NCBI RefSeq assembly: GCF_945859685.1
Contig: NC_079147.1
Coordinates: 183,441,174 to 183,505,173, forward strand
DNA: 64,000 nucleotides
From: Eupeodes corollae
Taxonomy: Eukaryota > Arthropoda > Insecta > Diptera > Syrphidae
Reading direction: 5' to 3'
This document shows, in pieces, positions 1 through 12,574 of the stretch. The translations under genes and the position numbers were made by a program. The stretch's first letter is position 1; every line of letters starts with the position of its first letter. The notes under the pieces were generated by a model. The model ran no database searches, was not told where the DNA came from, and worked only from the letters and a program-made list of their open reading frames with translations.

Positions 1-2567
1 AGCATTCTTCTTTTTTAGACATTACCATCAACGTTAAAGACCATTTGAAGTTAAATCATTTTTTTGTTGACGCAAAAAAATATTTTTCTTGGAACTACTG
101 TGTGTTCCGATCCCGATGAAAATGAAAATGAGCATCAGCCGGCTTGGTTATTTGCCCCTTTCCCCACTCCTTCTCCCTTAAATCCAATAATCAAGAAAGT
201 ATATACTTTAAAGAAAAGCTTAAATACAATCCCGAGTCTTTTTACTTTTCGGGAAATTTTAAAAATGTCTTAATTAAAACCCGTTATATCGCTTTAGGAA
301 AATGTTTATTTCTTCAAGAAATTTATCCAGATTACACATAAAAAAGGGGAGAGAAAGAAGAAAAAAAACTTATCTAACCGTGTTAAAGTTGCATCTCTAA
401 GACTTTAATCTTAAAACGTGATGTTCTTGGTAACACGTTGGTGTTCTATATATATGTAAGTAGTAGCAGTAGAATGTAGGTAGGTTTAGGTAATAGGGTC
501 GAAGCGAGTTACGTATAAGAATGGAATATCTAAATCGGCACGTTAATCGATTTAAAATGAAGATTTACTGGTTGAGATAAGAATTTTGTAACTTTTTTTT
601 CGCCATCGATTTTCATCTTTCTCCTAACCGACCCTGGTCCGTCCCCGCACGGCCCGGCCTTACATCATGTATTTTCTCAGTTGAATGGTTGAATAGATTG
701 TTGCGGTTCTGAGATACGAGGTGGTCCGTGTTAGATATTTTTTTTTATTTTCGTCGTGTCCCTTATTATTTTTTTTTATTTCTTAACTTTAACCAATGGA
801 TTGGTTAATGTTGCGGAAACATCTAGTGGGCGGAAGGGAACGAAAAAAAAGTTCGTAAAAATATACGTAAAAATGGAAAGATGGACGAAAAAAAAAGTAA
901 AGAAGATGAAATAAAAAATGAACAACTAACCAAAAGGAAAGGAAACGCACGTAAATTGAATTCATTGTAAGAGTTATAAATTTGTAGACTGATTTATTTG
1001 AACAGGGTTGTTATAACGAGTCCATTTAATGGACCGTATTGCCCTAGTTTTTTTTATTTTTTTATTTTGGTAAATCAAAAAATAATTTTCAAAGGACTTT
1101 AGTTTTTTATTTCTTTTTAGTTCTTGTTTGTTTTGGGATTTGATTTTTTGCAAGTCCGTGATATTTTTCATTCAATTAGTTTAGGTATTCAGTTTTACAG
1201 TGCTGTGGTCAACTCACTCAAACATTTGTCTACAAAATTTGAAAAAATCGTAAATTGTTTAGTCTTTCGAGATATGATATGTAAAATACGAGTAATAGGT
1301 CGAAATGATTTAAATTTGGTTTTTTGATTTTAATGAACCCAAATTAAGAAAAAAACATTAATCCATAGATACAAAATATTGTAATTACATGAGAAATTGA
1401 AATAACGTTGTTTGTTTGATATTTTTCGAAAACATAGTAAATTTCCACTAATAGTCTTAATTTCAAGAACTGAAGTGAACTGAAACTGTTGCGAAGTCAT
1501 CAAAACTCCACTAATTTAAAAACCGAAAGACTTTACCTTTCTCATAAAACAATTTAATAATTTATAATAGACTTTTATAAAATTAAAACTAGTTTTTTTT
1601 TCGATTTATGGTTTTCAATCTGACAATACTTTCTTCGAAGTTAATCTTTTTGACAGCTGTCACTTGAGGTATGCTCTGTTTAGTTTGCTATTTCATAATT
1701 AATAGACTGTGTGTACGAACCATTCAATTTATTAATTTATTATTATTAAAATAAACTTTTGGTGGGTCTTTGACGGCTTAAAGTGCTTCAAAAAGTGGTT
1801 ACAAATTGGGCCTCTTGGCTGGAATTAATTCCATCGAACCGGGCAGCCAAATGCATTAAATAACTATAGTAAATCCTTATCTTTCTATTGAAGCAACGTT
1901 TTTAAGCATTACATTTAAATACATGCGTATCTCCGCAAGTCTAAAGAAAAGGCCTTTATTTAATTTTTATCAAGATTTAGTTTGGTTTGGTTCTTAGATG
2001 TTAGAATCTCATAGTTGAAATTATGACAAAGAAAATTCCGTTTCAACGAAAAGCAATTAATCAAAAAAGTTCAAATTATTTTGGTTGTTTGATTGGACAG
2101 AAAAATGACTTATTAATCGAAAATTGAGATCGAAATAGATTTTATTCTTACTTACTTCCTACCTTTCTAAGGCCCAATTTATTCAATTTTACTTAAAATC
2201 CGAGTCGATTTAATTATTTATGTTCAAAAACTATTTCGAATTAATGGACATGTAAATCATATATTTGAGAAACTTAAAACTCGAAAACCCATTACATTTA
2301 TATTTTTACCTCAAAACTAGTTTTGAACAAACTCAATATTTTGGGCATAAGAGTTAAACCTCCGAAATATATTTAAGCTGATTAAAGTTGACAACAAATT
2401 TCAAAATCATCACTAGTTTTGATTCTAATATTCTTTTAGATTGTACATTTGTGGTCGGATTATCCCAAATAAATTTAATATTGGTCAGCTATGAAAAACT
2501 ACCACAACCAATCATGGTCAAATCTCCAAATTTCAATCAAATAAAATGGATATAAACCAGTAAACAA
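1..2567. other. AT-rich DNA, no gene recognised
   Basis: No reading frame here looks like protein. The stretch contains many poly-T and poly-A runs, a short GC-richer patch near 625-660, and a 12-bp palindrome TGACAGCTGTCA near 1652. Nothing resembling a transposon protein was seen on either strand. It is probably intronic or intergenic DNA. Confidence 0.5.
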
Positions 2568-2892
2568 AATTGTGCAGATAATTAAAAAATTAAACGAATT
2601 TTCAACATTTTGAGATATCGTACTTTTTCCGAATATCCCTCTTCTATAACCTAAATGTTTGAATGTAATAGAAAATTGTATATCTCTTTAGTTTTTTGAA
2701 TTCAACATTTAAGTAGTCGCTCCAAGAGTTTAGAGGGATTTGCGTTTATCCCATATATGTTGAAAATTCACACCACCTGATTAATTTAAAGGTTTTAGCT
2801 TGTCAAGATCATCATAGAATGCTGGGATATTCGCTAATGCCACTAAACTTTTAGAGAGACTACTTAATTGTTTAATTAAAAAAACTCAACAT
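2568..2892. repeat. Fold-back repeat, unit 1 of a tandem pair
   Basis: This unit and the next one begin with nearly the same sequence (AATTGTGCAGATAATT here, AATTGTACAGATAATT next) and keep the same order of blocks throughout. Inside the unit, the segment 2680-2753 recurs as a diverged reverse complement at 2823-2887, so the unit can fold into a long hairpin with a loop of about 70 bases. There is no coding capacity. The structure suggests a MITE or fold-back element that was duplicated in tandem. Confidence 0.7.
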
Positions 2893-3265
2893 AATTGTAC
2901 AGATAATTAATTAATAAAACGAATTTTCATATTCAACATGAAGTTATCACGTTTTAAGATAACGTACTTTTTCCGAACATCCCACTTATGGCTCCTATAA
3001 CCTAAAGCCCACTTAAATATTTAAATGCAACAGAGAATGTTATATCTCTTTAGTTTTCTTGAAATAAACAACTAAGTAGTCACTCCAAGAATTTAGTGGG
3101 ATTTGCGTATATCCCACATATCCCATACATGTTGAACTTGACACCATTCAATTTATTTAAAGGTTTGAGCTTGTCCATCATAGGTTTCTGGGATATTCGC
3201 TAATCTCATTTAACTTTTAGAGAGACTACTTAATTTTTAATTTAAAGAAAACTAAAGAGAGATAT
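2893..3265. repeat. Fold-back repeat, unit 2 of a tandem pair
   Basis: Second unit of the tandem pair. Its arms are 3042-3115 and 3189-3265, inverted relative to each other, with a 73-base loop. Shared landmarks with unit 1 include ATATCTCTTTAGTTTT, TAAGTAGTC, a GGATTTGCG block and TGGGATATTCGCTAAT. Small insertions make this unit longer than the first. The divergence between units suggests an old duplication. Confidence 0.7.
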
Positions 3266-5564
3266 GAAATGTTCCAAGTAAAACTACGTTGAATCTTTTT
3301 TTATTTTTGTATAATTCATTTAGATGGGAATCTTTTTTCACGAAAATCCCACACGTTTGGTTCAATGAGTCTGAATCTCAAATTAATTGTTTCTATAAGG
3401 CAAACAACTTTAAATTCCCTCCATTTTATAAACCGACATAATTTATTCCAATATCCAAAATAGATAAAGTCGTAATATCCATCCTTGTTCCTTTCCCAGA
3501 AATGTTGTGAGGAAATGTTGATATCAATGTTTTTTTTGTAATGGTTAGATTAAGAATTTTCTGCACACTACTGTATTAATTTTTGTACAGTGTTCATTGA
3601 ATATAGTGCGTAACCTATCCTTTTTATTGATAGCTGCGAATACTTTTTTTATATATTATATCACTAAATTTTTGTTGTGGTTAGGTAGAGGTATATTGTC
3701 GGATTTGTTATTGTCCTGGAGATTTCCTCACATACAAAAGTCTAATATTGGTTCTTAAGGGATTTTTGTTCTTTTTTTTATTCAAAGATGGATATCATAA
3801 AGAATGTTTTATTGGAAAAGCTTTATCAGGCTAACCTTTGTAAGGTTACTAAGAACTTAAGTTTTTGTCAGAAGCATAAATTTGCTTTAAGGTATTACCT
3901 AGTATATCCTTTGAGTTATGAGAGAAGGTAGAAGGAGGATGGGTACTTGATGGGTGCTGGTGAAAGGTTGTGCCTCGAAGTCATATTATTTCAATTTTGT
4001 TCTTATTGTTGTGTGGTCAGCAATAAAGGTAAGTTCTTGGGTATATATTTATATAGGCTTTACATAGTGTGTAATGTATTAGAATTGTTTAATATGTGTA
4101 GGCAAACAAAAATTGTTTCGATTTAATAATCTTTGGGATTAAATTTGGCCATTTTATGAAAGAATAATAAAAAAGAAATACTTTGAATGAAGATGGTTTA
4201 TCTTTTGTATTGATGTACACCATCGGTCGTAATAAGACAGCCAACATTTTATAGAAAGAAAAATAAAAGGACTATTTTGAGTTATATTCGACCTCTTGAT
4301 TGATATTTCTTTTTATGTGTTCATCTGAGAGCCATTCGAAAGTCTTTCCGAAAATTGATGATATTAAATTTAAAAAAATCAATGAACATTTAGAATTTGA
4401 AGATATACGAATCCGAGTCAAGTGTAGATCCCTATACCTTGGTATTCAAATTGGAAGACCAATATATATGGACTTATTCATTTCCATTTGATTGAATTTT
4501 GTTCGCATATGTATCTTGCTAAAATTTAAATAAAAAGAAAATATATACTTATCCATATACAGTTCCCAATTTGTGTATAGGATAATATTTGATTTTTTCT
4601 TTTTAATATTTTTGACTTGAAGTAACTTCAAAGTATTTCATCCGGAACTATGCCATATGATTGGCGACATCATGCGATAAATTGAAATGGTTTACATAAC
4701 CTGGCTTTTCTGAAAATTACAAATATCACTTAGAATGAAAAGGTCGGAAGGTGATTATTTATATGTATGTACATACAAATAGGTACAAAGGAACGTTGTT
4801 CGTTGTGATTTTTTTCACGACTTGATACTTAAATAGGTATAAAGTTAATTCAAGTTTTAAGGTATATGAATTGAACAGCTTTCTTAGTTCACGCGAAAGT
4901 TTTTGAATATTTTTTGATATTTATACATTGTTAGATATTCTTAAATTTAATTGTAAATTGATTTTCTGGCGACAGAGCACCTAATAACACTCATAAGTAG
5001 ACTTACTTGTTAGAAATAAAAAAAGCTAATATTTGATGAAATTCTTACATTTTTAGACATGTAGCAAAGTTTTATCAATTGTATCCTGCATGAACCAGAA
5101 GTCATCTGCGAATGGTCAACATAAAATGAAGATTGAGTAATTAGAATGGTATTGGAGTTCAATTAAATTATAGAAACTAAAAAGACCGACGGTGTTTCCA
5201 AGGATAAGGACAATGCGTGGGAGAAATTCTATGTTGTAACGCCATCATCTATCGCAACATCCATTCACTATAATTATTTCGCATTTTACAGTACCTTCTC
5301 TCACTAATTGGCAACGGGTCTTTTATCAACACCTTGAAGCATCTTGTATTGTCGTCTTTCGAGATGCAAATTTTTGCTGCATGAAAAGAATGTCCAATCC
5401 TCCCAAAAACATTTAAATTAAAAAAAAAAAAAAAATATTATATATTTGTCAACCGAGGTCAAGAGAAAACGGGCAATATACTTCAGTTAAACAAAATCCC
5501 AAGTTTGGTCTATTAATTCTTCTATTTTGGGCAGTTGAGAAAATCTGAAGTTGATCAACTTACT
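3266..5564. other. Non-coding AT-rich DNA
   Basis: No coding similarity was recognised. A 15-base poly-A run lies near 5420. At 4004-4029 a pyrimidine-rich stretch ending in CAG is followed after eight bases by GTAAGTTC, which imitates a microexon, but nothing supports its use. Confidence 0.45.
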
Positions 5565-7165
5565 TAAGGTAGTGCTACATGACCTAGCCATCTAAGCCGT
5601 TGGACTTTAATTCTGTTAACTAGGTCAGTGTCGCTGTACAGCTCGTACTGTTCGTTGTTATATCTTCTCCATTCTCCATCAATGCATACGGGACTAAAAA
5701 TCACCCGAAGAATTTTTCTCTCGAAGCATCCTAAGACGCTATCAACTTTCTTTGACAGGGTTTAGGGCTCAGTGCCATAAATGATAACCGATATGATGAA
5801 TGTCTTATAGATGGTGATTTTGGATGGTCGAAAGAGAACTTTATTACTCAATTGCCTTCTAAGTCCAAAGAAGCAGCGATTTGCAGAAGTTACTCTTCGT
5901 TTGATTTCAGCGCTGGTGTCTTTGTCCTTGTTAATGACGGTGCCTAGGTAGACAAAGTCATTAACTACCTCAAAGTTATAGCTGTCCATGGTGACGTTTT
6001 GTCCAATACGTCGTCGTTCAATGTCCTTTTTTGATGATAGCATGTTCTTGGGCTTGCGCTCATTGACCACTAAACCCATCTTCTTCGCTTCCGTCGCAAT
6101 GCTCAAAAATGCTCCACTGACATCACGCTTTGATCTTCCAACTATTTCAATATCATCTGCGTATCGGAGTTATTGGATGGACCTTTGGAAGATTGTGCCT
6201 CTAGTGTTAACGGTTGAGCTTTGCACAATTCATTCTAGAACGATGCTGAAGAAGTCGCATGACAGTGCATCGCCTTGTCTAAAACCTTTTTTGACATCAA
6301 ATGCATCGGTAAGATCTTTTCCGACCTTGATAGAGCGGCGTGCATTCTCTATCGTCATTCTGCACAAACGGATAAGTTGGACAGGGATGCCAAGACTAGA
6401 CATTGCTCTATAGAGCTTTTACCTATAGATGCTGTCATTCGCGGATTTGAAGTTCTTGGGTTTTTTTCTAAGATCTGCCATAGTGTGAATATTTGGTCTA
6501 TAGCGGACTTTCGTGGTCTGAAGCCACACTGATAAGAACCCATCAGGTTGTTGACGAACGGCTTCAGACGTTCACATAATATAGCAGAGAGGATCTAATA
6601 GGCAATGTTCAGGAGACTGATGCCTCTGTAGTTGGTGCAATTTAGAGGGTTTCCTTTTTTATGTATCGGGCACACTATGCTGAGATTCCACGCATCGGGC
6701 ATGCTTTTTTTTCATATTTTGCAGATGAGTTGGTGCATGCTCTCTACCATGTCATCGCCTGCTGCTTTGAAAAGTTCGGTAGCGATGCCGTCTGCTCCAG
6801 CAGCTTTGTTTGATTTCAGTTTAGATATAGCTATCTTCACTTTGTCGAGGTCGGGTAGACGGAATTGTTGATCTGCGTCGCCGTGGTGGCTCTATCTCCC
6901 TTACATCGGATTCCATATTCTCAAAATAGACTGCGGTTCTGCTACGATGTTCCCCTGATCGTCTTTACAGGCTTCGGTTCGTTGCTAGTATCCGTGGGAG
7001 GTTTTTTTTACCTTTTGGTAAAATTTACGAACCTCATTCCTGTTGTGACATCCCTCTATCTCTTCGATTGGGACTTTCTTATGCTCCATTTTTTCCATCT
7101 AAGAAGCTCGCGAGCAGCTCTGTTCCTTTTCACCCCTCCCATTAGTTTCAACTTTTTAAATGAAG
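5565..7165 (-). mobile_element. RTE-like LINE relic (reverse transcriptase)
   Basis: Reading the minus strand from 7165 downwards gives the order of a LINE reverse transcriptase. The segment KSNKAAGADGIATELFKAAG lies near 6860-6785, YQCGFRPRKSAIDQIFTLWQ near 6540-6480, and FRQGDALSCDFFSI near 6290-6245. The catalytic YADD box is at 6163-6152 (YADDIEIVGRSKRD). Then comes FVYLGTVINKDKDTSAEIKR near 5960-5900, and the tail RLRWLGHV near 5600-5580. The longest open stretch is 5762-6106, 114 codons. Frameshifts and stops break the rest, and the endonuclease half is missing or unrecognisable. The wording of the tail is typical of RTE-type elements common in arthropods. Reverse transcriptase copies element RNA into the target site; this copy is dead. 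Confidence 0.88.
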
Positions 7166-7170
7166 GTTTA

Positions 7171-8365
7171 TAGAAGCAGAGCGATGGACATGAATCTTGC
7201 TACATTGTTAACGTTGCTAGATTTTTTAAAAGCGTTCGACATTGTCGATCACTTTGTGCTGGGCCAAAAACTTAAGTATATGTATTCAAATTCCCTCGTT
7301 TTGCGGTGAAACTTCTGCACTTATCTTATCGACAACAATGCGTTGGTGTAGGAAATCAGACATCTTTATTTCTGACAGTCCCAGCAGGGGTCCCTCAGGG
7401 TTTATCTTTGAACCTATATTATTTTCACTTTTAGTTAACGAGCTTCCTCCACTGGTTAAATGTTGTAAAGTTCATATGTTTGCTGATGACGTGTAATTTT
7501 ATCTTGAACATTCCTGCAGAGAGCCAAAGAAATGCTATTAACTATGTTAATGAGGATCTAGTAGTTATACAACAGTGAGCTCTCAAGCATAACTTCACCC
7601 TCAATCCAAGAAAATCTACAATTTTCTGTATTTACAAACACGCCCTTGATAAGCCAATCTTTCCAGCGGTTCTGCTGGGTGGCTCGGTTATTGAATTTGT
7701 AACGTCTGCTGGTAATCTCGGTATTACTTATACGAGACTTTAACTTAGAGTCACCATGCAGCTACTATTTTCAATTTTCAAGTTATATAGTGCTTTGCGT
7801 CTACTGTGGACATCCCAAAGGTTTGTTCCTGTCAGTAGTAAGATTTTGCTTGTAAGATCTCTTCTATCACCTATTCTGCTGTATGGATAAGAATTGTCCT
7901 TTAGCGTTGATTCAAATACAAGGCGAAAACTTAATGTTTTATACAACAACTTTGCCAGATACATCTTTAATATAAGATATTACGACCATTTTTAATGTTA
8001 TTCTGAACTAATAACTGGTCTGACTTTTGATAACCTTATAAAATTTAGAACTCTAATTCAGCTGCACAGTATTATACAGTCTCGTCAAGCTGAGAGAACT
8101 TATAACTGGTCTGTTTTTTGATAAGCTTATACAATTTAGAACTCTAATTCAGCTGCACAGTATTATACAGTCTCGTCAAGCTGATCATTTGCACAACCGA
8201 TTAATTTTTTTCAAATTCGCTAGAAACTGTTATACTGATCCAACCAAGATTTGCTTGCCTGAAATCTGAAGGTACTTTTTTGTCCATGCCACTCAATTAT
8301 AGAACTCACTACCTATTACAACTAGAAGAATGATTAACACAAACGCATTCAAATATCGTCTTTGA
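7171..8365 (+). mobile_element. Jockey/CR1-like LINE relic, RT to C-terminus
   Basis: LLDFLKAFDIVDH at 7214-7252 is the first catalytic block of a LINE reverse transcriptase. FSLLVNELPPLVKCCKVHMF followed by FADDV (about 7425-7495) is the active-site block, with F in place of the usual Y. Downstream pieces match the connection region: NFTLNPRKSTIFCI near 7585, NLGITYTRD near 7715, SLLSPILLYG near 7860, and LIKFRTLIQLHSIIQSR near 8036. The frame ends with NAFKYRL and a stop at 8363-8365. Several stops and frameshifts interrupt it. A 91-bp tandem duplication lies inside (8011-8184). It starts a few bases from the end of the opposite-strand RTE-like relic, so the two are head to head. Confidence 0.85.
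8011..8184 (+). repeat. 91-bp tandem duplication inside LINE relic
   Basis: The block ATAACTGGTC...CAAGCTGA at 8011-8093 is repeated at 8102-8184 with about five differences. It duplicates the codons around LIKFRTLIQLHSIIQSRQA of the LINE C-terminal region. The copies have diverged slightly, so the duplication followed inactivation but is not very recent. Confidence 0.85.
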
Positions 8366-9394
8366 ACGCATTTGACCAATGATGCTTAGGGTTATAATTA
8401 ACAGAAAAAAAAATTGTTTGGGTTTTGACCAAGTTGAAAGCTCGAATCAGAAAGAACTTAAAGCTGTCTAAATAAGTATAGTTTTAAATAACTACCCTGA
8501 CAAAATTTCTACAAAGACATTAAGAAATTAAACAAAAAGTTTAACTTTTTTTTGTAAGTTCGACAGTTTCTGATTGCAAAAATTTAGTTTGAAAAAAGCT
8601 TTAACATTGTTTGTAGCCATCAATTATATGTTAACAAACAATCTATGTAATATGGTTCAACAATTTAACATGTGAGATTAATTGATTTTTTTAACTTTTC
8701 CCATTTTATCAAAAATAATCTTGGAAGAAATATATGTTTTCTAAAAGAGAAACATTAAAGCTGAAGTGTTTTTATATACAAACTATCGTTCTGGTATAAT
8801 ATTCAAATATCGAAATTTTGGACATTTGGCATTTTCTTAAACCTGTGTGACTTCTTAAAGCTATAGCTCATAGGAATAAAGTTGTCGGACTTCTTTTGTA
8901 GTAGGTATATCTGATGATGATCTACAAAGTCTTCGGGTAAAATGTTTTTGAAGCATTTAATGTTCAATCAATTTGTGAATTATTCCTTTAAAGATTCTTT
9001 TTCACGTTAGTGCTTGGAATATTAAGATGTGTCCACTAACAAACCAGTCTCCCGATGTTTTTGCATACATTTCTGTACATCAGACGCAGTGAGTTCTTTA
9101 TTTTGGGGCGACACAGCACTTGCTTAGCGAATAAGGTATCAATATTTTCCGACATCGTTCAAGCGTTAAACGACTCATTCCGCTTCTTAGAAACATGATA
9201 CTGACTTTCTATCAAGATTTCGAATTGGAAAATGCAGCCAGTGACAAAATACTACAAAAGGTATAAACCATCATTTCATTAACCAGTCGACTTTGTTGTA
9301 TCACTCGACAGTTGAAGCTAAAATACAAATATCAACTTGTTCGCTATCTGATCCGCTACCTTCTTCTAGTAGTTGCCAAAATTTACCTTATCAG
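8366..9394. other. Non-coding AT-rich DNA
   Basis: Nothing recognisable as protein or structured RNA was found between the LINE relic ending at 8365 and the small fragment at 9395. Confidence 0.4.
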
Positions 9395-9470
9395 AGCATT
9401 GGTTTCTATGCGCTCTACGTGATCTATCAGTCATCTGAGTCGTTGGACTTTAAACCTTCTAGCTGTAAAA
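9395..9470 (-). mobile_element. Small RTE-like LINE tail fragment
   Basis: The minus strand reads KVQRLR-LIDHVERIE. This corresponds to the KVQRLRWLGHV tail of the RTE-like relic near 5580-5620, and the underlying DNA also aligns (CTAC.TGA.CTA...GTTGGACTTTAA). Only this tail piece is recognisable, so the fragment is heavily eroded or strongly 5' truncated. Confidence 0.45.
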
Positions 9471-12400
9471 CCCGTCTTTCCATCTTCTCTCGATATCACT
9501 ATTTCCATTTATTGCACAAGACTAGAAAACAGAATACTACTCTAACTCATTATTTTTATGTTTTTCAACCATCTAAAACAATCTTTTCATTTTTGTAACT
9601 TAAATTATGAAAAAATTGCAATCATTGACCCACATTTTTGTCCCATTTATTTTATTGCAACTCTATGCTCCTATGCGACATATTTTTTGTTTATAATCAA
9701 ACTTGAAGTGCATTTTTCTTTTTCACTTTTATAAACTCCACCTTTTTTAAATAAATGTTCTCATCTTAAAAACTTCTGTAATAGAGAAAGGAGAGAGGTC
9801 AAATTGAACATATTATTATTTTGCAAACGACGACGACACAAGTGACCTCCACCACACTAAGATTTCTAACATAAGTTATGGTATTTTTCTTCTCTTATCC
9901 TTCACTCAGTATTATCTTAATGCATTCCAAAAAAAGCAAGTACTCTCTAACCTTTTTCTAGTTAGGTAGGTACCTTCTGCTAGATATAGTCTCTCATTCT
10001 CATGGATGATGGTTCTAAAATTTTTACAATATGATGCACAAAAAGGAGTCCTTAAGAAAAATAAAAAAAGAGAGATGCTCTGTGGAAGGAGGAAAAAATA
10101 ACATTAAATTTCAAACCAACCATCTGATGATGACGACGATGATGATGATGATGACCAGTGACCCCAATTTGTGCCCTTACCACCCCTCTTTTACACTAAA
10201 TCATAAAAAAGTCGAAGAAGCAACTTCAAAAAATCTAAAAAAAAAAAAATATATATTTTCCAACTCAAGGCTAAGTGTGCTAAGGTTTTCTTGTCCATAA
10301 AGGCGCGCGTTCCATATCCATCCCAAAACAGCCAACTGAAATGACAAATGTATACGTGACGACAAGGTACTTGGCCTCAATTATTTTCATTTTTCATTCC
10401 TCAAACAGCACTTTTGTTTTTTTTTTATTTTTATTCCATCATCATATTTATTCGCCATCCTCGCTCGTCCTCGTCCCTCTCTAGGTCTTGTGTACCAAAC
10501 TGTACCACCTACCTATGCCTATGCATCTTTCTTCTTTACATTCACCCCCCATCATCATCATCATCGTCCTCTTACTGGAATATATCAAAGCAAAGAAACA
10601 AAAAGGAAAAAGTGAAAATCCTAGAAAAAAAAGGATCACTTGTGTTGCAAGGACAACGAGCCAAGTAAGCTACATTCATAGGAATACAGCACACATAAAA
10701 ATATACCTAACAATATAGATGTGCTTGTAGCACAAACATTCACACTTTCCATCTTTCGGTACTTGAATGCAATTCGACAAAATGCATCCTAAGCAAAACA
10801 ACAACAACCAACACCAGAAGAAGAAGAAAAAACCCATCAAAGGACGAAGGATAAAAGTTAGGTGTCGTCCTGATGGGTGTGTACACAGAAAAACGTGCTT
10901 TTAAATGGAAAGAATAGAGGCGCGCATATCACACGTACACGAAGAATGATGAAAGCGAAAGTGAAAGAGAGGCAGATTTTCATGCCGCTGCACGTGAAGC
11001 CCTTAAATCGGCACATATATTCTCTGTGCAGGGTCAAAAACGGCCTCGAAAATATTTCAAAACACACAATAAAAAAAATCGGAAAAAAAGAAAAAGCAAA
11101 CAACTCAGCTCTGAACTAATGAGTGAGGAAGACTTGTGCATTAATTTCAATATTTTGTCCTGGCTTCCTTTTTCAATTTTTGTTTTTGGCAAAGGATAAC
11201 ATGGAGTAGGAGGAGGTGGAGAAAGAGGAGTAGGCCTAAATTCGTTTGGCAGGTGAGTGCCAAAGTCATATATGTACATATGTAGTTCCATACCAGCCAG
11301 CACCATCATCGGTATCCAGTCCCCCTCCAATCTTTTGTGACTCCCTCCTCCCAGAATGAGTCTAAGCACTCGTGGGAACAAATTAAAAAGAATTGGGCCA
11401 CTTTTTCAAGTGCCACAGCGCACACAGAATGCAAATTTTTCTTCTTCGTTTTTTGTTCCTTTTTTTATGTTTTTTTTTTGTTAAGGACCTTTTGGCTGTA
11501 TTTTTGTTTTTCCTTTTTTTTCTTGCTTTTAGCTTCACACGTAGTGTAGGGTAAGTGCCAGAGGGATAAATTTGATTTTGTGGCAAAGTGAGGCTTTCAC
11601 GCCCACCCCCTTTTCTCTTTTTAGTCCCGTTCCGCTTTTAAATTCTGCCACTACACTTCTGTGCCAGGAGTCTGTATTTTTTTTTTAATTTATAGAACAA
11701 TGTATCCTTTTGTATTGGAAGCCATTATCCATGAGTTGGGAAACAGTGGGATAAACTTTATGCAAATGGGGAACGATTTGAAAAAGAATACGAATCTTTA
11801 TTTAAGGTAATGCTAAAACCGTGAAAGTATGAACATACTTTTCAAACGTTTGATGGATTTTCCTATATGACGCAAGTTTTTCTAGACTATTGATCCAAGG
11901 AAGACTGCTTGTTAAGTTTTCTTAAGCTACCAATTCCTCTATATAAAACGTTTAAGAAGACTTTCGTTTGTATTTGGGGAGAAGGCTACTAGTATTTGGA
12001 AGTAGTCCTAGTTACAGCTTTGCCACTCGTCATGATAGAGCTAAAGTCGATATGCTTTGTTTACGTTAGGTGATATGATGCTAATCTTTGTTGAGCGTTT
12101 AGTACTAGTTTTTTCACTGTTAGTCCGCTTCGTAAGTTAGGAAAGTGGTTTTCGCAACTTTTAGCCGTTAATAATTTGCGACGTGACAAAAATGAAAACA
12201 TGCATTTTCAAAAAAAGACATAAAGTAAAAGTTGAGCTGTCAGATCATTTGAAAGATACACAAGTTATTAAATTACCAAACATTAGTTTAAACAAAATTG
12301 AAAAGAAATTATGTTAAAATATCAGAGTATGTCTTTAGTTTTGAAAAGATGTTTTGTAAGTTGAACACTACTCTTCGAACTCATCCATTGAACCTCAAGG

Positions 12401-12570
12401 AGTTATCAAAAGCACCAACGTCTAAAAATGACACCAACTTGCAGAATACTGACACAATATCAATAATTACTTTACGTAATGAAATATTTTGCTTTATACA
12501 AGAACAACTTGATTAAAAACTTATTTCCAAACAGATTTTCTTGCGGTCCAAATAGGGACTTATATATATA
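9471..12570. other. Microsatellite-rich island, no gene
   Basis: The island has poly-T and poly-A tracts and simple repeats, including GAT/GAC triplets at 10126-10155 and CAT triplets at 10550-10566. Several frames of 70-115 codons are open (for example 11034-11381 on minus and 10031-10300 on plus). Their products are low-complexity, lysine-, serine- or phenylalanine-rich, and resemble no known domain. I treat them as chance. Confidence 0.5.
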
Positions 12571-12574
12571 CAAG

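Noticed and set aside
4004..4029. Apparent 8-nt microexon between CAG and GTAAGTTC
   Set aside because: Such short matches are expected by chance in 64 kb; the pyrimidine tract is interrupted by G bases.
11235..11260. GGCAGGTGAGT as a second ratchet site
   Set aside because: The preceding sequence lacks a proper pyrimidine tract, so only the 5' splice-site half is convincing.
11034..11381. 115-codon minus-strand open frame with proline-rich part
   Set aside because: The proline and phenylalanine runs follow directly from CTCC and poly-T simple sequence. No similarity and no splice context.
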